41,856 nucleotides of DNA from the NCBI GenBank assembly GCA_009694745.1, contig SHUF01000021.1, positions 1 to 41,856 on the forward strand, in the 5' to 3' direction. Positions within the stretch are counted from its first letter, which is position 1, and each line of letters begins with the position of its first letter. The translations under genes were made by a program, and so were the position numbers. This stretch comes from Acidobacteriota bacterium. GTDB lineage: Bacteria > Acidobacteriota > Vicinamibacteria > Vicinamibacterales > SCN-69-37. This document shows positions 1-7,540 of this stretch, in pieces. The notes below the pieces were generated by a model. The model did no database searches. It saw only the letters and a program-made list of their open reading frames with translations, and was not told where the DNA came from.

Positions 1-1995
1 CATCAGTTCCAGGGAGCGGGTGAGCTGCCGTTTGCAGTATGCCACAGCGGCGGCGCGCCACAGGCGGACGTCCGCGCGTTCTTCGCGCATGATCGGCTGC
101 CGGTGGTAGAACGTGTTGAACGACTGCGCGAGTGTGAACGTGAACTTCGCCAGGTGTGAGATCTCAAGCGCGCGCACGGCAGAATCCACAATCTCATCCA
201 GGCGGGCTGCCTCAAGGACCAGGCCCCACAATTCGTCTGCTTCCTCGCCTTCGACCAAGGCGGCCGGTGACAGCGCATCGAGGTGATCGGCGATCGACTC
301 TGTGGTCACGCCGTCGCGCTCGCGCAGTTTGCCGAAGATGTTGTTCGCGCGTACGACTGCGTATTGGAGATACGGGCCCGTGTCGCCCTCAAAGCTCAGC
401 GCTTCCTTGATGTCGAACGCGATGACTTTGCCGCGCGAGAACTTCACAAGGAAGTAACGAACGGCCGCCACGGCGATCGCCTCAGCGATGACTCGTGCGT
501 CGGTCGCCGGCAGGTCGGGTTGGCGTGCCATGACCTCGCCTGTGGCGGTTGTGATGAGGCGGTCGAGCAGGTCGTCGGCTTTCACGCCACGGCCCTTACG
601 ACCCGACACCTCCACAAACGGCTTGCCAAGGCCCTCTTCATCCGCGTAGCCCAGTTCGCGAGCCGTGGCATGCGACAGTGCGACCATCTCGTAGGCGAAG
701 TGCGTGGACGCCTCCGCCTGTTGCACGAAGCCCATGGCCCCAAGAGCTTGCTTCAACAGTTCCTGAAGGTAGGCCTGCCGCGAATCGATGACGTTATACA
801 CCGCTGACGCACGTCCAAACGCGGGTGGTGCAGGACCATTCGACGCCGGCGTCGACGTCGTTGCCCACAGCGGTCGGCCGCCGCGTTCGTCAAACACGCG
901 GTAGTGGAAGTCGCGGCCCAGCAGGCCGAACTTCCAGAACTGGTTGGCAATGTCTTTGCCGACGTAGGTGACGGTACCGTTTGACCGCACGATAACCTTC
1001 TCGCGGGATTCTGCTTCCTCTTCGCTCGGCTCGTCGGAGTCGGCGGTCTGGCCGTCCTCGATCTTCATCACCCAGCATCCGGCAAGGCGGCCTTCCGTTT
1101 GCAGGAACACGGCGCCGAGGGCTTTCAGTTCGTCGAAGGCCTTGGTCCAGAACTGCAGACGGAGAATGTCGCCTTCCCATGTCAGCAGGTTGTAGTCCAC
1201 ATTCATCCGCGCCATCGTGCGCAGGTGGCAGCGCACAATGCGGTCGGCGATGAACGCGCCCATCTCCGCCATCGCGTTTCCACCGGCTTCAATGTCGTGC
1301 ATCGCGGCGGCCCGCACCTTCAGTCGCGCGGCATCACCCTCGTACCACTCAGTGACCTTCGCGTACAGGTCCCAGCAGTAGTAGTCGAAGCGGACAATGG
1401 GGTCGTCGGCCAGTGCTCTCACGCCTGTCAGATCGCGTCCTTCGAGTTGTGAGAAACCCACAACCACGTCGGCCACCTGCACGCCGGTGTCATCAATGTA
1501 GTTCTGCACTTCCACCGGCCGGCCCTGGAATCGCAGGAGCCGCGCCATGGTGTCTCCAAGGGCAGAGTTGCGCAGATGGCCGATGTGCGCGGCCTTGTTG
1601 GGATTGATTGCCGTGTGCTCGACGATGACCTTGCCGGCGGCCGGAGTCTGTGGGGTCGGCTCGCCCTGAGCCTGTCGAGTGGCATCCTGAAGCCGCGCCA
1701 TCACAAAGGCGCGCCGGTCGAGGTAGAAGTTGAGATACCCATTCGGCGCGGCTTCGACGCGGTCAATGCCCGGTATGGTGCCGAGGGCCGCCGCCAGTTC
1801 CTGCGCGATCGCTCGGGGTGCCTTGCGAAGGCGTCGTGCTAATTCAAACGCGACCGGCACCGCCAGGTCACCCAATGCCCGTCGCGGTGGTGTCTCGATG
1901 ACGATGGGTGGTTGATCGCCTTCGGGCAGACCGAACGTTTGTGAGAGCGTCTGTTGTAACCGGCTTCTGACGAGGGCGTGAACGGGCAGAATCAT
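1..1995 (-). CDS. argS: Arginine--tRNA ligase, 3' end beyond the window
   Basis: Class I aminoacyl-tRNA synthetase that charges tRNA-Arg with arginine in the cytoplasm. The frame is open from ATG at 1995 down to base 1 (665 codons), so only the last few residues are missing. Near residue 138 the HIGH signature lies in the context NPNKAAHIGHLRNSALGD. Near residue 465 the KMSK-equivalent loop reads SGRKGRGVKADDLLD, as in other ArgS. The N-terminal part fits the Add-1 domain, and the last visible residues (FNTFYHRQPIM, then CKRQLTRSLELM) match the DALR anticodon-binding domain close to its usual end. The start lies 8 nt after the mobA stop, so the two are probably co-transcribed. A TACAAT hexamer 10 nt before the ATG overlaps the mobA stop and could be a private promoter, but this is weak. 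Confidence 0.96.
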   Translation of the reverse strand, partial: MILPVHALVRSRLQQTLSQTFGLPEGDQPPIVIETPPRRALGDLAVPVAFELARRLRKAPRAIAQELAAALGTIPGIDRVEAAPNGYLNFYLDRRAFVMARLQDATRQAQGEPTPQTPAAGKVIVEHTAINPNKAAHIGHLRNSALGDTMARLLRFQGRPVEVQNYIDDTGVQVADVVVGFSQLEGRDLTGVRALADDPIVRFDYYCWDLYAKVTEWYEGDAARLKVRAAAMHDIEAGGNAMAEMGAFIADRIVRCHLRTMARMNVDYNLLTWEGDILRLQFWTKAFDELKALGAVFLQTEGRLAGCWVMKIEDGQTADSDEPSEEEAESREKVIVRSNGTVTYVGKDIANQFWKFGLLGRDFHYRVFDERGGRPLWATTSTPASNGPAPPAFGRASAVYNVIDSRQAYLQELLKQALGAMGFVQQAEASTHFAYEMVALSHATARELGYADEEGLGKPFVEVSGRKGRGVKADDLLDRLITTATGEVMARQPDLPATDARVIAEAIAVAAVRYFLVKFSRGKVIAFDIKEALSFEGDTGPYLQYAVVRANNIFGKLRERDGVTTESIADHLDALSPAALVEGEEADELWGLVLEAARLDEIVDSAVRALEISHLAKFTFTLAQSFNTFYHRQPIMREERADVRLWRAAAVAYCKRQLTRSLELM

Positions 1996-2003
1996 GCGAA
2001 CGG

Positions 2004-2588
2004 TTATTGTACCCGCGCGTAGTCCTCTGGCGTGTTGAGGTTGGCGAGCACGCGATCCGGGTCGCCAAACGCTGACACATCCTGTTCGGACAACTCGCCC
2101 ATTGTCAGGCGCAGCCCCAGGTCCGCCGCCTTGAGGTGGCCTGCTTCGATGGCCTCGTGGATGCGTGCTCGCGCAGATTGGCGATAACAGGCCACAAGCG
2201 GCTCCGGACCCCGACCGGTCCGGACCCAGGCGCCGTCTCCCGACTCGGCGAAGGCCAGCAAGGCTCGAAGAAGTGGTTCCACCAGGAAGGGCATGTCGCA
2301 GGCGATCACCAGCACGCGATTGGCAGTGGTGGATGCGAGTGCGGTGTAAATGCCCCCAAGCGCTCCGGCACCGGGCACGCGATCGCCCACCACACGCAGG
2401 CCGAGGTCGGCAAATCGCTCTGGCTCGTGCCCGACCAGAATGACCTCGTCAGTCACACGCTGCAGCAATTGGACCTGGCGGACGATAATGGAGGTACCGT
2501 CAACGACGAGCCGGCTCTTGTCGCGTCCGTCGAATCGGCGGGCCCGGCCCCCGGCCAAAATGGCCCCGGCCGTCGTCTGCACAGACAT
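2004..2588 (-). CDS. mobA: Molybdenum cofactor guanylyltransferase
   Basis: Predicted 194-residue nucleotidyltransferase that links GMP to molybdopterin, giving the guanine-dinucleotide cofactor of DMSO reductase-family enzymes. The N-terminus carries the family signature LAGGRARRFDGRDKSRL (G-rich nucleotide loop plus conserved Lys). ACDMPFL, the metal-binding Asp motif, and an NLNTPEDY ending are typical of MobA. Length is normal (190-200). ATG 2588 is chosen because the signature begins 9 residues later; the frame stays open upstream, but that part runs antisense through the next gene. The gene is divergent from the TPR gene, with only about 10 nt between the two starts, so the promoters must lie in each other's coding sequence. 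It probably leads an operon with argS. Confidence 0.9.
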   Translation of the reverse strand: MSVQTTAGAILAGGRARRFDGRDKSRLVVDGTSIIVRQVQLLQRVTDEVILVGHEPERFADLGLRVVGDRVPGAGALGGIYTALASTTANRVLVIACDMPFLVEPLLRALLAFAESGDGAWVRTGRGPEPLVACYRQSARARIHEAIEAGHLKAADLGLRLTMGELSEQDVSAFGDPDRVLANLNTPEDYARVQ

Positions 2589-2601
2589 CTTGCGGAGAAT
2601 G

Positions 2602-4245
2602 ATGACACGGCTACTCGAATATCGACTCCGCCGCCTCCTGACCGCGGGTGTCCTCATCGGCGCTCTGCTGTGGCCGGCAACGGGCGGCGCCCAGATCGGG
2701 CTGACGGCCCGTGTCCTGGTGTTGCCGTTTTCGGTGACTGTCGAAGCCGCTGTGCCAGGAGGAGAGGGGGCGGCGTTCTGGCTTGGTGAGGCGGCGGCTA
2801 TCCTGCTCGCCGACGAACTTGACGCCCGGGGCGCGGCCGCGCTGTCGCGCGCCGACCGCCTGGATGCGTTCTCGCGATTGCAGTTGCCGATGGCGCCCAC
2901 GCTGACTCGAGCCACGATGATGCGGGTCGCCGAGTTGGTGGGCGCCAGCGAACTGGTGATTGGCGAGGTCCGGCTCGGTGCGCGAATGACGGTGACCACC
3001 CGCGTCATTGCGGTGGACTCTGCGCGGCAGCGTCCCGAGATTGTTGAAGAGGGCCAGGGCGTGCAGATGTATGCGGTGTTTGAACGCATCGCCGCGCGCC
3101 TGGTGCCCGGTACCGGGGGCGCCACACACCGGCCGTACTTGCCCCTAGGCGCGTTCGAGCAGTACGTGAAGGGCCTGGTCGCGCCGACGCCTGCGGCGCA
3201 GGAGCGTTTCCTGGAGCAGGCGCGTCAGCAGGTCACCGCCGACGATCGCGTGCTGTTGGCGCTGTGGGATCTGTATGCTTCACAGGGCGCCGACGCCAAG
3301 GCACTGGCGGCCGCACAGGCCGTCGCCCGCAACGCGCCGCTCGATCGGCAGGCGCGTTTCTCCTCGGCCCTGTCGATGATCGCGCTCCGCCGTTACAACG
3401 ACGCGTTCGCCGTCCTCCAGGCGTTGCATGGCGAGACGCCTTCGCCGGTGCTATCTAATGCGATGGGTGTCATTCAGCTGAGGCGAGGCAGCACGCCGCA
3501 GACCGGCCTTCCGTCGTACTTCTTCAACCGCGCGGCTGACGAGGCTCCCGACAACGCCGACTATCTTTTTAATCTCGGGTATGCCTACGCGCGCAGCCGC
3601 GATGTGGACGCGGCTCTGTATTGGCTGCGAGAAGAGGTGCGCTTCGCGCCGGCTGACGGAGAGGCCCACCTGCTGATGAGCCAGATGCTGACCATTGCCG
3701 GCAAGAAGGTGGAGGCCCAGCGCGAGTTTGATCTCGCGAAGCAGCTCGGCACCGGCCAGGACCCGGATGCTCTGGCGCTGACGGATGCGGTGCCCGCGGG
3801 CCTTGAGCGGCTGGTGGGCCGGCTCGACTTGCGGCCCCACGATCGAGTCAACACGGCTATTGCGAATCCGGCTCAGCGCGAACAGCTGGAACTGGCGGCG
3901 TTTCATGTGGCGCGCGGACGACGCCTGTTTGAGCAGGAAGACGACCGTGCCTCCGCCAACGAGTTGCGGCGCGCGATCTACTTGCGCCCGTATGACGACG
4001 AGCCGCATTTGTTGCTGGGTCGTATTTACCAGCGGGGCGGCCGGCTCAGCGAAGCCATTGATGAGTTTCGCATCGCGGTGTGGTCGCGCGACTCGGCCGA
4101 GGCCCGGGTGCGGCTCGGTGAAGCATTGCTTGATAGCGGCGATCGGCCGGGCGCCAGGGAACAGGCGTTACTCGCGATTGCGCTCGTGGCCGACCATCCC
4201 GAAGCCAAAGCGCTGCTCGCGAGGATCGGCGGAAAAGCTCCATAG
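2602..4245 (+). CDS. FlgO/TolB-like N-domain plus TPR-repeat exported protein
   Basis: Protein of 547 residues. It opens with basic residues and a hydrophobic stretch ending ATGGAQ, a probable signal peptide cleaved near residue 30. Residues about 30-175 resemble the FlgO/CsgG/TolB-type alpha/beta domain: VLVLPFS, a LADELDARG segment after it, then a conserved GASELVIGEVRL strand. The remainder is helical with TPR-like units, for example residues about 300-420 (PDNADYLFNLGYAYARS) and 440-545 (LRRAIYLRPYDDEPHLLLGRIYQRGG). It is likely a periplasmic or outer-membrane-associated scaffold; no enzymatic motif is visible. ATG 2602 follows GGAG by 4 nt; the adjacent ATG 2599 is equally possible. It precedes the SPOR protein gene by 26 nt. 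The exact partner cannot be told from sequence. Confidence 0.8.
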   Translation: MTRLLEYRLRRLLTAGVLIGALLWPATGGAQIGLTARVLVLPFSVTVEAAVPGGEGAAFWLGEAAAILLADELDARGAAALSRADRLDAFSRLQLPMAPTLTRATMMRVAELVGASELVIGEVRLGARMTVTTRVIAVDSARQRPEIVEEGQGVQMYAVFERIAARLVPGTGGATHRPYLPLGAFEQYVKGLVAPTPAAQERFLEQARQQVTADDRVLLALWDLYASQGADAKALAAAQAVARNAPLDRQARFSSALSMIALRRYNDAFAVLQALHGETPSPVLSNAMGVIQLRRGSTPQTGLPSYFFNRAADEAPDNADYLFNLGYAYARSRDVDAALYWLREEVRFAPADGEAHLLMSQMLTIAGKKVEAQREFDLAKQLGTGQDPDALALTDAVPAGLERLVGRLDLRPHDRVNTAIANPAQREQLELAAFHVARGRRLFEQEDDRASANELRRAIYLRPYDDEPHLLLGRIYQRGGRLSEAIDEFRIAVWSRDSAEARVRLGEALLDSGDRPGAREQALLAIALVADHPEAKALLARIGGKAP

Positions 4246-4271
4246 TGCGTGCTAAGATCGAGGGCGACATC

Positions 4272-4859
4272 ATGTCCGATCAGGGTTTTCACGAAGTCCA
4301 ATTGAGCGGAAAACAGCTGGTGTTTCTGTTCATGTCTGCTGTCGTGTTGGCGGTTATGGTCTTTTTGCTGGGCGTCAACGTTGGGCAGGGTGTGCGTTCG
4401 GCCGTTGGTGAGACGGAAACCACTGCTGAGGCAGTAGTGCCCGAGACTCTGGTGCCGGCCGACCCCGCCGCTGGCGAGAAGACCGAGAAGCCTGCCGAGC
4501 CCGAGCTGAGTTACCACGAGATGCTGGTGGGGTCGGCCACGCCACCGGCTGTGGCCGAGGTCGCGCCACCCAAACCTGAGGCGCCGCAAACGCCGCCGCC
4601 ACCTGCCGCTGCCGCCCCGGTTGCCGGCGCCGGCGACTGGTTCCTGCAGATGGGCGCCTATTCCACGCGCGGTGTGGCCGACAGCCAGGTGGAGAAGCTC
4701 AAGCAGTTGAGTGTGCCGGCGTTTGTGCTCGTGCCCAGCGCGGGTTCTGCGGACAAGTTGTTCAAGGTGCGCGTCGGCCCCTACAAGGACCGCGCCGAGG
4801 CGGAGCAAGTCAAGATTCGCCTGGAACGGCAGGGCACTTCATCGCGAATTACGCGCTAG
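4272..4859 (+). CDS. SPOR-domain single-pass membrane protein
   Basis: Protein of 195 residues with a short cytoplasmic N-terminus, one transmembrane helix at about residues 16-36 (LVFLFMSAVVLAVMVFLLGV), a Pro/Ala/Glu-rich linker, and a C-terminal SPOR domain from about residue 120 (GDWFLQMGAYSTR ... KVRVGPYKDRAEAE). SPOR domains bind denuded peptidoglycan glycan strands and often localise proteins to the septum, so this is probably an inner-membrane-anchored periplasmic cell-wall or division protein of FtsN-like topology. ATG 4272 is preferred over the in-frame GTG 4245 because GAGGG lies about 8 nt upstream. Its 3' end overlaps the probable beginning of lnt, suggesting translational coupling. 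Confidence 0.88.
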   Translation: MSDQGFHEVQLSGKQLVFLFMSAVVLAVMVFLLGVNVGQGVRSAVGETETTAEAVVPETLVPADPAAGEKTEKPAEPELSYHEMLVGSATPPAVAEVAPPKPEAPQTPPPPAAAAPVAGAGDWFLQMGAYSTRGVADSQVEKLKQLSVPAFVLVPSAGSADKLFKVRVGPYKDRAEAEQVKIRLERQGTSSRITR

Positions 4860-4861
4860 CG

Positions 4862-6370
4862 CTGCTGTCCGGCGGACTCCTCGCGGCCAGCTTCCCGAAG
4901 TACGGACATCCCGCCTTCGCGTGGACGGCGCTTGCTCCGCTGTTCGTGGCGGTCGCGTTGCAGGCCACGCGAGCGCCTGACGCGCGTGGCCGCAGTGTGT
5001 TTGCGCTGGGCTGGCTCACCGGCATCGTGCATTTCAGCCTCACCGTGTCATGGGTCGTGGAAGTCATGAACCTGCACGGCGGTTTACCGCTGCCGGTGGC
5101 GTGGGCGGTCATGTTGTTCCTCGCGAGTTACCTGGCGCTGTATCCCGCCCTGTGCGCGGTGTTGGTGGGGCGCGCGGTCAAACAGTTCGGCGTGACGGGT
5201 GTGTGGCTCGCTCCCGCGTGCTGGGTGGCCACGGAATGGCTGCGCGGCTGGGTGGGCGGCGGCTTTCCGTGGGCGCTGCTCGGCACATCGCAGGCGTCCG
5301 TCACGCCCGTGATTCAACTCGCAAGTGTCACGGGCGTCTTTGGCGTCTCGGCGCTCCTGGCGCTTGTGTCGGCGGCCGCCGCAGTTGTCACCGTCACACG
5401 CAGGCCTCGCCATTTGTGGGCGGCCGGCGGTGTGATGGCGCTGGTGGCGCTGGTGACTGCGCTTGGCTCGTTCCGTGTGGCGGGTGGCACCCTCGTGTCG
5501 ACCGGACCCGTCCTGAAGGTCGGGCTCGTGCAAGGCAACGTGGCCCAGGGCCAGAAATGGGATCTGCAGTTTCGTCAGGAAATCACCGATCGCTACCTGC
5601 GGTTGAGCCGGCAGGTCATCAACGTCGGCGCGCGGTTCGTGGTGTGGCCCGAAGCCTCCACCCCGTTTTTTTTTGAAGCGGAGCCGCTACGTGCCGAGCC
5701 GATTCGTGCGCTGGCCAGAGAGACGCGCACGGCCATCCTCATCGGCAGCGACCTATTCGAGCGCGACGCAGCGGGCGACCGTATCTATAACTCTGCGGTG
5801 ATGGTGGGTGAGGACGGCACCTCGCGCGGATCGTATTCGAAGATGCAGTTGGTGCCGTTCGGCGAATACGTGCCGCTGAAGTCGCTGCTGTTCTTCATTG
5901 GTTCCCTCGTCGAGAAGGTCTCGGACGTCACGCACGGTACCGACCCTGTCGTGCTCGAGGCGGGCGGCGTCAAGACGGGCGTGGCGATTTGTTACGAGGT
6001 CGTCTATCCGTGGATTACGCGGGCGTTTGCCGAGCGCGGGGCTGAGTTGCTCACCACCATTACCAATGACGCGTGGTTCGGCGTGTCGTCGGCCCCGTAT
6101 CAGCACTTTGAGCAAGCCAGCGTCCGCGCGGTGGAACAGGGGCGCTATCTCGTCCGTGCCGCCAACACCGGGATCAGTGGGGTGGTAGACCCGTACGGGC
6201 GGACCATCGTGACGACCGGGTTGTTTGAAGAGACGGCGATTACGCAGGACGTGCGGCTGCTCCAGTTGCGCACGATCTACAGTTATCTCGGCGACGTGGT
6301 GGCGTGGGTCTGTGCCCTCGCCGCCGCCATGGTGGCGTTAACAGGCCGCTGGCGTCGCCATACGCCGTAG
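4862..6370 (+). CDS. lnt: Apolipoprotein N-acyltransferase
   Basis: Polytopic inner-membrane enzyme that N-acylates the terminal cysteine of lipoproteins, the last step of maturation before Lol sorting. Several hydrophobic helices occupy residues about 1-190, followed by a nitrilase-like domain. The catalytic triad is visible: Glu in VWPEASTPFF, Lys in YSKMQLVPFGEYVP and Cys in VAICYEVVYP. The start is a problem. The first in-frame ATG/GTG/TTG is GTG 4946, yet the conserved Lnt N-terminus (ALLSGGLLAASFPKYG...) is encoded upstream of it, in the same frame and overlapping the end of the SPOR gene. I therefore place the start provisionally at CTG 4862; ATC 4841, preceded by AGGG, is an alternative. 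The lolC/E-lolD pair for exporting lipoproteins is elsewhere in the window. Confidence 0.9.
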   Translation: MLSGGLLAASFPKYGHPAFAWTALAPLFVAVALQATRAPDARGRSVFALGWLTGIVHFSLTVSWVVEVMNLHGGLPLPVAWAVMLFLASYLALYPALCAVLVGRAVKQFGVTGVWLAPACWVATEWLRGWVGGGFPWALLGTSQASVTPVIQLASVTGVFGVSALLALVSAAAAVVTVTRRPRHLWAAGGVMALVALVTALGSFRVAGGTLVSTGPVLKVGLVQGNVAQGQKWDLQFRQEITDRYLRLSRQVINVGARFVVWPEASTPFFFEAEPLRAEPIRALARETRTAILIGSDLFERDAAGDRIYNSAVMVGEDGTSRGSYSKMQLVPFGEYVPLKSLLFFIGSLVEKVSDVTHGTDPVVLEAGGVKTGVAICYEVVYPWITRAFAERGAELLTTITNDAWFGVSSAPYQHFEQASVRAVEQGRYLVRAANTGISGVVDPYGRTIVTTGLFEETAITQDVRLLQLRTIYSYLGDVVAWVCALAAAMVALTGRWRRHTP

Positions 6371-6393
6371 TGCGTTTCAGGCCAGGAGAATGT

Positions 6394-7540
6394 ATGAGTG
6401 AACGAGACATGACCATCGAAGAGCAGGCGCGCTGGTACGCGGACCTGGCCGACCGCGCCGCCGATCTCCGGAGGGGGCTTTGACGAAGCACGGCTCGAGC
6501 GCGAACTAGGGCAGATCGAAGCCCAGGTCTCTGAACCAGATTTCTGGAAAGACCAGGAGCGCGCGCAGCAGACGCTGCAGCGGCGCCGGCGGCTCGATGA
6601 TGACCGCGTGATTGCGGCGTCGGTGCGGACGCAGACTGACGACTTGGCGGTGCTCATCGAGTGGGGCCGACAGGGGGAAGACGTGTCGGCGGACCTCGCG
6701 AAGGGGTTGACCGCGTTCGCGGCCGCCATCGAGGCCGGTGAAGTGCGCACCATGCTGTCGGGGCCCATGGACAGCAACAACGCCATTGTTACGATCCATC
6801 CTGGCGCGGGTGGGACGGAGTCGCAGGATTGGGCCCAGATGATCATGCGCATGTACGTCCGCTGGAGCGAGCGTCGCGGCTTCAAGCGCGAGGTGGTCGA
6901 TCTGCAGCCCGGTGATGAAGCCGGGATCAAGAGCGCGACCATGACCATCTATGGCGAAAACGCGTACGGCCTGCTCGCCGCGGAAGCCGGTGTGCACCGG
7001 CTGGTGCGCATCTCGCCGTTTGACCAGGCGGCGCGCCGGCACACGTCGTTTGCCTCGGTCTACGTCTGGCCCGAACTACCCGACGACATCGACATTGAGA
7101 TCGATGACAAGGATCTGCGTGTGGACACTTTCCGGTCCAGCGGCGCCGGCGGTCAGCACGTCAACGTCACGGACTCGGCGGTGCGCCTGACCCACCTGCC
7201 CACGGGCATCGTCGTCTCATGCCAGAACGAGCGGTCGCAGCACAAGAACCGCGCGTCGGCGATGAAGGTGCTCAAGTCGCGGCTGTACGACGTCAAGATG
7301 AAGGAACAGCAGGCCAAGCTGGATCAGATCGGCGGCGAAAAAAAAGACATCGCCTTCGGCAGCCAGATCCGCAGCTACGTGCTGGCCCCCTACCGCATGG
7401 TCAAGGACCACAGGACCAAGTATCAGGTGGGCGATCCAGACCGTGTGCTCGATGGCGACCTGGAGGAGTTCATCCGGGCGTACCTGTTGAAAAAGGGCAG
7501 CGGCAACCTCTCCGCAGCCGATGAGGCCGACGAGCTCTAG
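6394..7540 (+). CDS. prfB: Peptide chain release factor 2, with programmed +1 frameshift
   Basis: RF2 recognises UGA and UAA stop codons and triggers peptide release. The reading frame is split. ATG 6394 (AGGAG 5 nt upstream) starts a 29-codon segment ending CTT TGA at 6478-6483. The main frame continues one base on from GAC 6482 to TAG 7540, giving about 381 residues if the shift occurs. The junction has the classic arrangement: Shine-Dalgarno-like GGAGG three bases before the slippery CTT and an in-frame UGA followed by C. This is the known autoregulatory device in which low RF2 lets ribosomes slip. Domain evidence: the SPF stop-codon reading motif (RISPFDQAARR) and the catalytic GGQ loop (SSGAGGQHVNVT). 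A short acidic tail (LSAADEADEL) extends past the usual end. The stop overlaps that of the convergent PBP gene. Confidence 0.97.
6470..6484 (+). promoter_or_regulatory. prfB programmed +1 frameshift site
   Basis: GGAGG at 6470-6474, three G residues, slippery CTT at 6478-6480, in-frame stop TGA at 6481-6483 and a C at 6484. The spacing of three bases between the Shine-Dalgarno-like element and CTT matches known prfB recoding sites. Slippage from CTT to TTT puts the ribosome in the frame of the RF2 body. Confidence 0.93.

Noticed and set aside
6481..6483. prfB as a pseudogene because of an early in-frame TGA
   Set aside because: The TGA sits in a textbook programmed-frameshift context (GGAGG, spacer, CTT TGA C), so the gene is functional.
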